From contig JAGBQR010000032.1 in NCBI GenBank assembly GCA_017632775.1, forward strand, positions 1 through 64,000: a DNA stretch of 64,000 nucleotides, given 5' to 3'. The stretch is from Oscillospiraceae bacterium (lineage in GTDB: Bacteria; Bacillota; Clostridia; Oscillospirales; Oscillospiraceae). A model generated the notes under the pieces. The model was given only the letters and a program-made list of their open reading frames with translations, ran no database searches and was not told where the DNA came from. The position numbers and the translations under genes are program-made. Position 1 is the first letter of the stretch; each line of letters opens with the position of its first letter. This document shows, piece after piece, positions 42,884 through 50,965 of the stretch.

Positions 42884-43654
42884 TCACGCGGCAGGATCTG
42901 CGCCGTACAGAAAAAAGTCCACGGTGTAATAGATGTGAGGCTGCGGAAGTGTTTCGTAGCGTACCTGCATCAGCTCGCTCACGGTCACCAGCTGATATCC
43001 CTGATCCAGCAGCCAGGGGATCAGGATTTCCGCGGCTCTGGCGGAGGATTGATACAGGGAATGCATCAGGATCACCTGACCGTCGAGGTTTCCGGCTTCC
43101 TGTACGGCCGCGACGGTGGCTGCTGTGTCCCGCGTCTGCCAGTCTTTCGTGTCGAGTGACCATCCGATAAGCGGCAGGTCCGTCAGACGTTTTGCCTGCC
43201 CGTTGACGGCGCCTCCGGGAGGACGCATCAATGTCGGTGCGTGCCCAAGGGCCAGCCGGAAGGATCTGTCGCATAGTCTCAGGTCCTGCTCGATCGTTTC
43301 TGCATCAGAAGCGGTCAGGTCGATATGGCTGTATGTGTGAGAACCGACCTCGCAGCCGAGTTCTTCCGCCCTGGCGCAGAGAGCGGGATAAAGATCCATA
43401 TTGCTGCCGACTTCAAAAAACGTTGCAGCGGCGCCATGCTTTTCCAGACAGTCCAGGATCACAGGAGTCCAATCGGGATGCGGTCCGTCGTCGAATGTGA
43501 GGGCTACCATCGGCCGGTCCGGGTCGACCATGCGATGAGGCTTCCGGTCCGGGGAAAAAGTGCCGGCCAATGACCGGATGAACGGGAACAGCAGCAGCCC
43601 GAGCATTATCACAGGAATCAGGATCAGGAGCAGCTTATGTTTTCTCTTTTGCAC
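42884..43654 (-). CDS. Polysaccharide deacetylase (NodB-like, CE4)
   Basis: The 256-aa protein has an N-terminal membrane segment (about 9-30) and the CE4 motifs in order: TFDDGPHPDW (catalytic base and metal-binding Asp), SHTYSHIDL (metal-binding H-x-x-x-H), RPPGG and the late ILMHSLY. It would deacetylate peptidoglycan or another N-acetylated polysaccharide outside the cell, possibly for lysozyme resistance. It follows the PP2C phosphatase gene by 78 bases on the same strand. Confidence 0.9.
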   Translation of the reverse strand: MQKRKHKLLLILIPVIMLGLLLFPFIRSLAGTFSPDRKPHRMVDPDRPMVALTFDDGPHPDWTPVILDCLEKHGAAATFFEVGSNMDLYPALCARAEELGCEVGSHTYSHIDLTASDAETIEQDLRLCDRSFRLALGHAPTLMRPPGGAVNGQAKRLTDLPLIGWSLDTKDWQTRDTAATVAAVQEAGNLDGQVILMHSLYQSSARAAEILIPWLLDQGYQLVTVSELMQVRYETLPQPHIYYTVDFFLYGADPAA

Positions 43655-43732
43655 GGCAGGTCTCCTCCATGCAGGGTGTTTCTCTGATCAACAACATACC
43701 GCTGCTGTCGGATCTTGAAGAAAGGACGTTCG

Positions 43733-45919
43733 TTACCTGTCCGGTTTGCCGGCTGCGCTTCCGCTGCCTTTGTATTCTAGGCAGAGCATGGTCAGATCAT
43801 CGAACTGCTCGGCATCCTGGACAAAATCATCCACGGCTTCCCGGACCTGACGGATGACAGCTTCCGGCGGGAGGGACGTATCACGGTTCAGTGCAATGAG
43901 CATCCGATCGATGCCGAACAGTTTGTTCTCGGCATTGGTCGCCTCCGGCACACCATCGGTATACAGGAATAGTTTTGCTCCGGGAGTGAGTGTGAGAGTT
44001 CGGTCCGTGTACTTTGTTTCCGCCATGCCTCCGAGTACAAGACCATGTCTGCTCTTTACCGGTTCAAAGGAGCCGCCTGCCTGCATCAGGACAGGGTACT
44101 CATGCCCTGCGTTCGCTGCCGTAAGGACCCCGGTCCGAAGATCGAGGATCCCCAGCCAGGCTGTTACGAACATATCTTCCCGGTTGTTGGCGCAGATCTG
44201 CTCATTTACGACCTTCATCGTTTCTGCCGGGCTGTATCCGTTCAGCATGTAATTCTGCACGAGGATTTTGGAGATCATCATGAACAGAGCGGCCGGTACT
44301 CCTTTTCCCGAAACATCCGCCATGACAAGTGCAAGATGATCTCGGTCTATAAGGAAAAAGTCATAAAAATCACCGCCGACCTCCTTGGCAGGATCCATTG
44401 TGGCATAGATATCAAAATCGGGCCGGTCTGGAAAGGCGGGGAATATGTTCGGCAGCATGTCCGCCTGGATCCGGGTGGCCAGCGCCAGTTCCGTACCGAT
44501 CCGCTCCTTCTCGGCGGTGATCCGCGTGATCTGAGTGATGTAATTTCTTGTACGGGCGGACAGTGTGGCGAAAGATTCCGCAAGTGTCTCGATCTCGTCT
44601 CCGGTGCGGTATGCATCTTCCATCTCGAATGCTGTATCGCCGTCACGAAGGGCGTTGATGCGCTGTGTCATACGTTCCAGTGGCTTTACCGTACGTTTCG
44701 CCATGATCAGCGCGCTGGCTGTTGCCAGCAGAAGGATCACCGCAGTCGCTGTCAGAAGCAGCTGTGTGGAATGGCGGGCACCCAGTTCATAGGACTCCAG
44801 CGCCTCCGCGCTGATCGCGTCATACCGGGTGAGCATTGCGGCTGTCGGCTGTCGGGTGACCTCTTTCTCCACACCGGAAAGTATCGACCAGCCAACCGAG
44901 GGCAGGGGAGCCGCTGTCATATAGAATTCCTGCCCATCTGCCATGATCAGTTCCAGACCTGTATTCTCACGGAGAGCAAGAGTTACAAAGCGGGCCAGTT
45001 CCGGGTTGCTGTTTTCGCGGAGATCCGGAGCATCTTTCGCAAGCTGCGCCTGGAGAGGCCCATCCTTCATCGAAGAGAAGAGCACACGGCCGTTCCCGTC
45101 GATCACACAGAGAAATCCGCCTTCAGATGTAGCCCGTTCCACGTAATTGCTTATGGAATCCAGAAAGATGTCCGCGCTCACCACTGCGACGAGCTGTCCT
45201 TCGTGATAGACCGGCGCGGCACATTCCAGCATCGGGATATTCGTGTAAGCGTCCAGCTCCACTCCTGTGAAAACAGGTTCTCCGGCTGCAGCGGCCTGAA
45301 GATACCAGGGACGGTTAAGGATCTCAAGAGTGCGGGGTTTTCCGTCAGGAAGCAGATAAGCTCCGGCACGGTCATTCACAAGCACCATGTTCCCGTCTGC
45401 AGTGCCTATGAATACACTGCTGAGCTTTCCGGAAGCCTCATACATCGACAGCATGATCTCCCCCATATTGCCGACAAGGCCAAGCAGTTCCGAGGAGGAC
45501 GGATCCGCATCCTCGCTGCAGATCAGCATTGCTGAGGCTTTTCCGTCCATGGCGGAGGAAGGCGGGGCGACTGTACGGGGAGGAAAGAGATCTCTGTTCT
45601 CGAAGAGTTCTTCCGCGAATGCCCTCAGAGTCAGCACATCGGTCCGTACATCGCTGAACAGATCGTCCGCAATGTATCCCTGCAGAGCGGTGATCTGGGT
45701 CATAGACTGACGCAGGACGGCCTCCATCGTCTCTTCGGAGACTTCCGTGATGGAGCTCTGCTGCAGCACCGAGGCCTCCTGCACGATCTGCGTCAGGTTT
45801 CGCTGCTGCCAAACGGCAACGGCAGCATATACGGCTATCAGTATCAGAATGAAGACCAGCACCAGATTGAATATCTTCTGCTGCAATCCGCCCAGTTTCA
45901 GTCCCTTGATGATTTTCAT
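43733..45919 (-). CDS. Membrane sensor phosphatase: dCache, HAMP and SpoIIE/RsbU-type PP2C domain
   Basis: The 728-aa protein has a membrane segment at about 16-37, an extracellular dCache-like sensor (about 40-380), a second membrane segment (about 395-417), a HAMP linker (TVKPLERMTQRI), a coiled coil, and a PP2C-type Ser/Thr phosphatase domain with EVGGDFYDFF, ADVSGKGVPAALFM, NAGHEYP and a final FDDLTML. These enzymes usually dephosphorylate an anti-anti-sigma factor, linking an outside signal to transcription. No STAS or RsbW gene is near. ATG 45919 follows AAAAGGAA; an earlier frame extension is less likely. Confidence 0.9.
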   Translation of the reverse strand: MKIIKGLKLGGLQQKIFNLVLVFILILIAVYAAVAVWQQRNLTQIVQEASVLQQSSITEVSEETMEAVLRQSMTQITALQGYIADDLFSDVRTDVLTLRAFAEELFENRDLFPPRTVAPPSSAMDGKASAMLICSEDADPSSSELLGLVGNMGEIMLSMYEASGKLSSVFIGTADGNMVLVNDRAGAYLLPDGKPRTLEILNRPWYLQAAAAGEPVFTGVELDAYTNIPMLECAAPVYHEGQLVAVVSADIFLDSISNYVERATSEGGFLCVIDGNGRVLFSSMKDGPLQAQLAKDAPDLRENSNPELARFVTLALRENTGLELIMADGQEFYMTAAPLPSVGWSILSGVEKEVTRQPTAAMLTRYDAISAEALESYELGARHSTQLLLTATAVILLLATASALIMAKRTVKPLERMTQRINALRDGDTAFEMEDAYRTGDEIETLAESFATLSARTRNYITQITRITAEKERIGTELALATRIQADMLPNIFPAFPDRPDFDIYATMDPAKEVGGDFYDFFLIDRDHLALVMADVSGKGVPAALFMMISKILVQNYMLNGYSPAETMKVVNEQICANNREDMFVTAWLGILDLRTGVLTAANAGHEYPVLMQAGGSFEPVKSRHGLVLGGMAETKYTDRTLTLTPGAKLFLYTDGVPEATNAENKLFGIDRMLIALNRDTSLPPEAVIRQVREAVDDFVQDAEQFDDLTMLCLEYKGSGSAAGKPDR

Positions 45920-46140
45920 GTTCTGTTCCTTTTCACATCCATCGGGTATACAATGGATCGTTTTTATCCGCATAGAAGGGTATCACATCTTTCCGCGCTG
46001 CACAAGCGAAAAACTCGCCGGAGGCTGCGGATCCTGTCGCTTCTCCGGATGATGGCACCGGAGCGCCTGCGTTTGCAGCGTGTGAACGGCATCCTTACTC
46101 ATACATTTCGGGACATGTGTCAGATTTCCCGGAATATGCG

Positions 46141-46169
46141 TTGAATTCCGCTGCCGCCTGCCCTATAAT
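46141..46169 (+). promoter_or_regulatory. Promoter of the dppBCD-like operon
   Basis: TTGAAT (46141-46146) and TATAAT (46164-46169) with 17-bp spacing, about 105 bases before the first ATG. The rest of the 45920-46272 gap holds only this site and, near 45946, a half-match to the palindrome at 336-357. Confidence 0.75.
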
Positions 46170-46272
46170 AAATTCATTATTCTGTCTTTTCCTGCGTTTT
46201 CTGCAGCGCACGGCTGCACGAATAGCGGGATATCTCAGCTGCTGTTTTTGAAGTTTGTTTGGGAGAGCTGCC

Positions 46273-47208
46273 ATGTTCGGATATTTCTGCAAAAGAATAC
46301 TGCTGATTATTCCCTGCGTCATGGCGGTGATACTGCTGATTTTTATGCTGATGGCCGCACTTCCGGGCACTGACACCGAGCATATGGTCCCTTATGCGGA
46401 TGATGTCCCTGAGCAGGAATCACTCAGCTTTCTCCAGCAATACGGCAAATACTGCTGGAGAGTATTCACCCGTCTGGATTTCGGCCGTAACCGATCCTCC
46501 GTGCTTCCACTGAGGGAGGAACTCCTGGTCCGGACGCGCATCACGCTTCGGGTTATGGGACTCAGTGTTCTTGCCACCTACCTCCTGGGGGTACCTCTGG
46601 GGGTATATGCAGCCTGCCGTCGCGGGCGCTGGCAGGACACTCTTCTCACTACGATCACTACACTGCTGGCCTCGATTCCCGCTTTCTGCATATCACTGGC
46701 ACTGATGCTGCTTTTCGCAGTACGTCTCCGCTGGATCCATGTGATCCCGCAGAATTCTGTGGACGAGGCGGTTCCTGTCGTTATCCTCACTGTGATGGGC
46801 GCAGCGAATGTGGCCAAGGTCACGCGCGCCGGAATGGCGGAAGTGCTGGATAAGCCATTCATCCTCTCTCTGACTTCACTGGGACTCAGCCGGCGAAATG
46901 TGATCCTCACGCACGCCCTGAAAAACGCGTTGGTCCCTGCTTTTTCAGTGTTCAGCAGCGTATGTGCCCAGTTGCTGTGCGGATCCATTGTCGTGGAGCA
47001 TTTTTTTACTGTTCGCGGGTTGGGCAGCGCCATGGTTGCTGCCATCCGGAGCCGTGCCACCACCACATTGCTGGCCTGCGCGGTCGTCGTAGCCCTGATC
47101 ATGAGCATATGCAGCGTGATCACGGATCTGCTGTTTGTGACAGTGAATCCTTCCCTGCGCAGGACCCTGCGTTTCAGCAGCAATCTGCGCAGACGCAGCG
47201 GGAGGTGA
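46273..47208 (+). CDS. Peptide/nickel-type ABC transporter permease (DppB family)
   Basis: The 311-aa protein has about six membrane segments. The N-terminal KRILLIIPCVMAVILLIF and the LDFGRNRS segment are typical of DppB/OppB, and an EAA-like loop is seen in LTSLGLSRRNVILTHALKNA. It forms a channel with the next gene's product. GGGAGAG precedes ATG 46273. Confidence 0.88.
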   Translation: MFGYFCKRILLIIPCVMAVILLIFMLMAALPGTDTEHMVPYADDVPEQESLSFLQQYGKYCWRVFTRLDFGRNRSSVLPLREELLVRTRITLRVMGLSVLATYLLGVPLGVYAACRRGRWQDTLLTTITTLLASIPAFCISLALMLLFAVRLRWIHVIPQNSVDEAVPVVILTVMGAANVAKVTRAGMAEVLDKPFILSLTSLGLSRRNVILTHALKNALVPAFSVFSSVCAQLLCGSIVVEHFFTVRGLGSAMVAAIRSRATTTLLACAVVVALIMSICSVITDLLFVTVNPSLRRTLRFSSNLRRRSGR

Positions 47209-47213
47209 AGAAA

Positions 47214-48047
47214 ATGAAACGCAAAAGCCGTGCTTTTTTCCATAATCCTGCCGCAGTGACGGCACTTCTGCTCCTTCTGGGGATTATCCTCTTCTGTATC
47301 CTCTATCCCTTCTTCACATCTGTTGACTACCGGGAGATCAACTTTTCGGAACGCCTGCAGCTGCCTTCTCCGAAACACCCGCTTGGTACGGATGAGATGG
47401 GACGGGATATGATGGTGCGCATGGCATGGGGCGGCCGTGTCACCCTTTCTGTAGCTTTTCTTTCCGGCTTCATCGCTGCCGCAGCAGGTACCGGGATAGG
47501 GGTCCTCTGCGGCTATGCCGGAGGTCGTATCGACAGCGTAATCATGCGAGGGATGGATGCGATCGCTTCCATCCCCGGTCTCCTGCTGGCGATCGTGTTT
47601 GATTATCTGCTGGGCATGGGCAGAGGCAACTTTCTCTTCGGAGTCGCCATCGCGGGGATACCGCCCTTTGTCCGCCTGATAAGAGGGGCGGTACTCGAAA
47701 TCAGCGGCAGCGCCTATGTAGAGGCGTCACGTGCGCTTGGCGCCACACCTCTGCATGTTGTCCGGAAGCATGTGATCCATAATGTCCTGCCCATGGCAGC
47801 CATTCAGGCGACCACCTCTGTGGCGGATGCGCTGACCACCTGCACCATACTGGGCTATATCGGCGTCGGTATCAATGCTCCGACACCGGAATGGGGAGCG
47901 CTCTTCGATAACGGGAAATATCTGCTGCGTACCCTGCCTCATCTTTCCGTCATCCCGGCTGTGATGATCGTGGTGTGCATAATCTGTCTTTATCTGCTCG
48001 GCAATGGTATCCGGGACAGTCTCAGTATCGGAGGAGGCGAAGTATGA
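47214..48047 (+). CDS. Peptide/nickel-type ABC transporter permease (DppC family)
   Basis: The 277-aa protein shows the DppC pattern: a first membrane segment, HPLGTDEMGRDMMVRMAWGG (the conserved periplasmic-side motif), later membrane segments and the EAA loop YVEASRALGATPLHVVRKH. GGGAGGTGAAG precedes ATG 47214, and the stop overlaps the ATPase start (ATGA). Confidence 0.9.
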   Translation: MKRKSRAFFHNPAAVTALLLLLGIILFCILYPFFTSVDYREINFSERLQLPSPKHPLGTDEMGRDMMVRMAWGGRVTLSVAFLSGFIAAAAGTGIGVLCGYAGGRIDSVIMRGMDAIASIPGLLLAIVFDYLLGMGRGNFLFGVAIAGIPPFVRLIRGAVLEISGSAYVEASRALGATPLHVVRKHVIHNVLPMAAIQATTSVADALTTCTILGYIGVGINAPTPEWGALFDNGKYLLRTLPHLSVIPAVMIVVCIICLYLLGNGIRDSLSIGGGEV

Positions 48048-49063
48048 ACGAGCCTCAGATTCTTCTTGATGTTCAGGGGCTGAGAGTCAGCTTCCAAACA
48101 CCGCGGGGCTCTGTGCAGGCAGTGAGTGACGCGAACTTTCAGGTGCGGCGCGGAGAGGTGACCGGAATTGCAGGAGAATCCGGAAGCGGTAAAAGCGTCA
48201 GTGCCTATGCCGTTTTGGGCTTGCTTGCACGCAATGCTTCGGTGGAAGGGGGATCTGCCTTTTTCAATGGCAGGGATCTGCTGTCGCTTGAGGAGAAGGA
48301 ATTGAGGAAGATCCGCGGCAGCGAGATAAGCATGATCTTTCAGGACCCTGTAACAGCGCTGGACCCTGCCTTTACCATCGGAAGCTTTCTTGCTGAAGTG
48401 CTGCGGAGCCACGAACCCTCGATCAGCCGCAGGGAGGCAAGGCGGCGCAGCGCACAGATGTTGGCTGCCATGGGTATTCCGGATCCGGAGAACGTTATGA
48501 GCCGTTACCCTGATTCTCTTTCCGGCGGAATGTGCCAGAGGGTGTGTATCGCCGCCGCACTGCTGTGCACTCCGAAGCTGCTGATCGCAGACGAACCGAC
48601 TACGGCTTTGGACGTGACCATTCAGGATGAAATCCTTTCACTGCTGCAGCAGATAAAAGAGGAGAAGGATATGTCTATCCTTTTTATCTCGCACGATTTC
48701 GGAGTGCTTGCCCGTCTCTGTGACCGGATTTGCGTGATGTACGGGGGCTTCGTGATGGAAAGCGGAAGTGCGGACCAGATCTATCACTCCGCAGCCCATC
48801 CGTACACACAGGCACTGATGCGCGCTATTCCCCGTCTGGAAAACTCTGCGCAGGAACCGCTTCCTTCACTCAGGGGGGAACCTCTCGATCCTGTCCGCCT
48901 GCCTGACGGCTGCGTATTCGCTTCCTGCTGCCCGCAGTGCAGCGAAGAGTGTCTGCGCGTCCGGCCCGTGAGCACGGACCTTGGAGAAGATCACACCGCT
49001 GCCTGCCATAAGCTGATAAGAAAGCGGAAAAAACCCTTGAAAACTGCGGACAGTATGCTATAA
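48044..49063 (+). CDS. Peptide/nickel-type ABC transporter ATPase (DppD family)
   Basis: The 339-aa ATPase has Walker A GESGSGKS, Q-loop IFQDPVTALDP, signature LSGGMCQR (Met-Cys in place of the usual Gln-Gln/Met-Arg), Walker B LLIADEPTTALD and ISHDFG. Its C-terminal region has a Cys-rich CCPQCSEEC motif as in OppD/DppD C-terminal extensions. In characterised systems DppD pairs with DppF and a binding protein; neither is encoded here, and the next gene is HU. It may work as a homodimer or with distant partners. The HU promoter lies within its last codons. Confidence 0.9.
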   Translation: MNEPQILLDVQGLRVSFQTPRGSVQAVSDANFQVRRGEVTGIAGESGSGKSVSAYAVLGLLARNASVEGGSAFFNGRDLLSLEEKELRKIRGSEISMIFQDPVTALDPAFTIGSFLAEVLRSHEPSISRREARRRSAQMLAAMGIPDPENVMSRYPDSLSGGMCQRVCIAAALLCTPKLLIADEPTTALDVTIQDEILSLLQQIKEEKDMSILFISHDFGVLARLCDRICVMYGGFVMESGSADQIYHSAAHPYTQALMRAIPRLENSAQEPLPSLRGEPLDPVRLPDGCVFASCCPQCSEECLRVRPVSTDLGEDHTAACHKLIRKRKKPLKTADSML

Positions 49064-49064
49064 T
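49037..49064 (+). promoter_or_regulatory. Promoter of the HU gene
   Basis: TTGAAA (49037-49042) and TATAAT (49059-49064) with 16-bp spacing, inside the end of the DppD-like gene. Confidence 0.82.
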
Positions 49065-49103
49065 GCAGAAAGTTTAAAAAACCTTTTAAGGAGAAAGAAA
49101 AAA

Positions 49104-49376
49104 ATGAACAAAACCGAACTCATCAAAAAAGTTGCAGCCGAGAATGGCCTCACCCAGAAAGCTGCTGCCGATGTAGTGAACTGTGTTTTCGATTCCATCA
49201 TGGATTCCCTGGGCAAGAAAGAGCCCGTCTCCATTTTCGGATTCGGCAATTTCAGCTGCAAGCATCGTGACGCCCGCGAAGGCCGCAATCCTGCCACCGG
49301 CAAGAAGATCAAGATCGCTGCCAGCAATACGCCCGTATTCAAAGCCGCGAAGGTCTTCAAGGAAAAAGTGAACTGA
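49104..49376 (+). CDS. hup: HU-family DNA-binding protein
   Basis: The 90-aa protein is a full-length HU: MNKTELIKKVAAENGL, then the DNA-intercalating arm EGRNPATGKKIKIAASNTP with the conserved Arg-Asn-Pro. It binds and bends DNA as a dimer, compacting the nucleoid. It has a strong ribosome site (TTAAGGAG), its own promoter and its own terminator. It could instead be an IHF-like paralogue, but the arm and length fit HU. Confidence 0.95.
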   Translation: MNKTELIKKVAAENGLTQKAAADVVNCVFDSIMDSLGKKEPVSIFGFGNFSCKHRDAREGRNPATGKKIKIAASNTPVFKAAKVFKEKVN

Positions 49377-49400
49377 GTCCGGACGAACAGGCCGCTCAGA

Positions 49401-49445
49401 ACCAAAAAGGGTATCTCTTCCCGGAGATACCCTTTTTGGTTTTCT
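49401..49445 (+). terminator. Terminator of the HU gene
   Basis: A perfect 17-bp stem (49401-49417 with 49424-49440) with a 6-nt loop and a T-rich tail. Confidence 0.92.
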
Positions 49446-49495
49446 TGTATGGATACACCGCGGAAGATCCCCGGCGGGCATGAAACAGAAACGAA

Positions 49496-49527
49496 AGAAG
49501 AGCGTCTCCGGACGGAGACGCTCTTCT
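49496..49527 (-). terminator. Terminator of the aminotransferase gene
   Basis: A perfect 14-bp stem (49496-49509 with 49514-49527), followed on the minus strand by a TTTCGTTTC-type tail, 12 bases past the stop codon. Confidence 0.82.
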
Positions 49528-49539
49528 GCAGATGATCGC

Positions 49540-50733
49540 TCATTCCGGACACTCTTCGATCATTGCGCGAAAAGCGGGAAGGCTGTTCACGATCGTTTGC
49601 CTCGACACGCAGTAAGCCAGGCGCATCCAGCCCGGAGAACCAAATCCGTCCGCAGGTACCACAAGCAGGTTGTGCTCAGTCTTTGCTCTTTCACTGAAGG
49701 CGCCGGCATCTCCGTCCGGCACCTTGACAAAAAGATAGAAGGCGCCTTCCGGTTTGACACATTCATAACCCATGCCGGTCAGAGCATCATAGAGCAGACG
49801 CCGGTTCTCATCATATGCGGCCAGATCCGGCCTTTCTCTCACACAGCGGGCCACAGCCTTCTGGATCAGTGTCGGGGGACAGACATGCCCCATGATCCTG
49901 GCTGCACCGGCTACTGCCTGGAACAGGTCCCGGCTGTCAGCCGCGAAGGAGGGCACATATACATAACCGATGCGCTCACCGGGAAGGGAGAGTGACTTGG
50001 ACCACGAATAACAGACAACAGTGTTTTCGTAAAGGGAGGGAATGAAAGGGACCTCGGTTCCGTCGTACACGAGTTCACGGTAGGGTTCATCGGCAATGAT
50101 ATACAGCGGGTGACCATATTCAGCGCTCTTTCTCCTCAAAAGATCTGCCAGCGCAAGAAGATCGGCTTCGGAATAGACTGCGCCGGAGGGATTGTTCGGA
50201 GAGTTTACGATGATGGCCTGCGACTTTGCTGTCAGGAACGGCTCTATCGCTGCCGGATTAATTCCGAAGCAGGGAGGGAAGGCCGGGACCACCACGCATT
50301 TTGCACCGTTGGATTCAATGAAAGGGCGGTACTCAGGGAAAAAAGGCGCCAGAACAAGGATCTCGCTTCCTTTCTCCGCTGTGAGCGCCTTGATAACGGA
50401 AATCAGGGCAGGGGCGGCACCGCAGGTCATAAAGATCTCCTCTGCCTGGGTATCGAGTCCGAAACGCCTGCGCAGATCAGCGGCTACGGCTTCCCGCGTT
50501 TCCTGAAAACCTGCGGCGGAAGAATAGCCGTGTACCTGCACGGGATCCTCTGTTTCAAGAATCTCCCGGAGCGAATCCGTCACTTCATCCGGGGCGGGGA
50601 TGCTCGGGTTTCCAAGGGAAAAATCGAACACATTCTCCGGACCGACCTTTTCTGCCTGTTTCAGCCCGTACATGAACAGTTCCCGGATGATCGAAGGACT
50701 GCTGCCGAGGGCTCTGTACTCCTGATTGATCAT
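49540..50733 (-). CDS. PLP-dependent aminotransferase (class I/II)
   Basis: The 397-aa enzyme has the fold-type I motifs: GNPSIPAPDEV (substrate glycine region), NSPNNPSGAVYSEADL, the aspartate in IIADEPYREL, and the PLP-binding lysine in CYSWSKSLSLPGERIGY. It transfers amino groups between an amino acid and a 2-oxoacid. The closest overall look is aspartate/aromatic aminotransferase. An aromatic amino-acid role would feed aryl-pyruvates to IorAB, but it is far from that operon. AGGAGGA precedes ATG 50733. A 6-bp inverted repeat (50751-50756 with 50761-50766) lies just upstream. Confidence 0.88.
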   Translation of the reverse strand: MINQEYRALGSSPSIIRELFMYGLKQAEKVGPENVFDFSLGNPSIPAPDEVTDSLREILETEDPVQVHGYSSAAGFQETREAVAADLRRRFGLDTQAEEIFMTCGAAPALISVIKALTAEKGSEILVLAPFFPEYRPFIESNGAKCVVVPAFPPCFGINPAAIEPFLTAKSQAIIVNSPNNPSGAVYSEADLLALADLLRRKSAEYGHPLYIIADEPYRELVYDGTEVPFIPSLYENTVVCYSWSKSLSLPGERIGYVYVPSFAADSRDLFQAVAGAARIMGHVCPPTLIQKAVARCVRERPDLAAYDENRRLLYDALTGMGYECVKPEGAFYLFVKVPDGDAGAFSERAKTEHNLLVVPADGFGSPGWMRLAYCVSRQTIVNSLPAFRAMIEECPE

Positions 50734-50965
50734 GACGTTTCCTCCTGAATCAGATCGAATGATCTGATTATAGCAGAGAACAGACGGCATGGAAAGACCG
50801 GGAAAGGGCAGCAGCCGGCTTTCTGTGTTCCGTATGCGGAAAAAAGTGCCTTGAGGCTTGCTGTTTTTTGCTTTGCAGGGTGGCGGAAGGAGGGAAGAGT
50901 ATGGTAAAATCAGTTAGCCATCGTTTCCGGCAGCAAGCCGGATCTTGTGAAAAAGAGGGAAGACG

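Noticed and set aside
45943..45955. Second GntR operator upstream of the PP2C gene
   Set aside because: GTATACAAT matches only one half of the palindrome at 336-357, and the other half does not fit.
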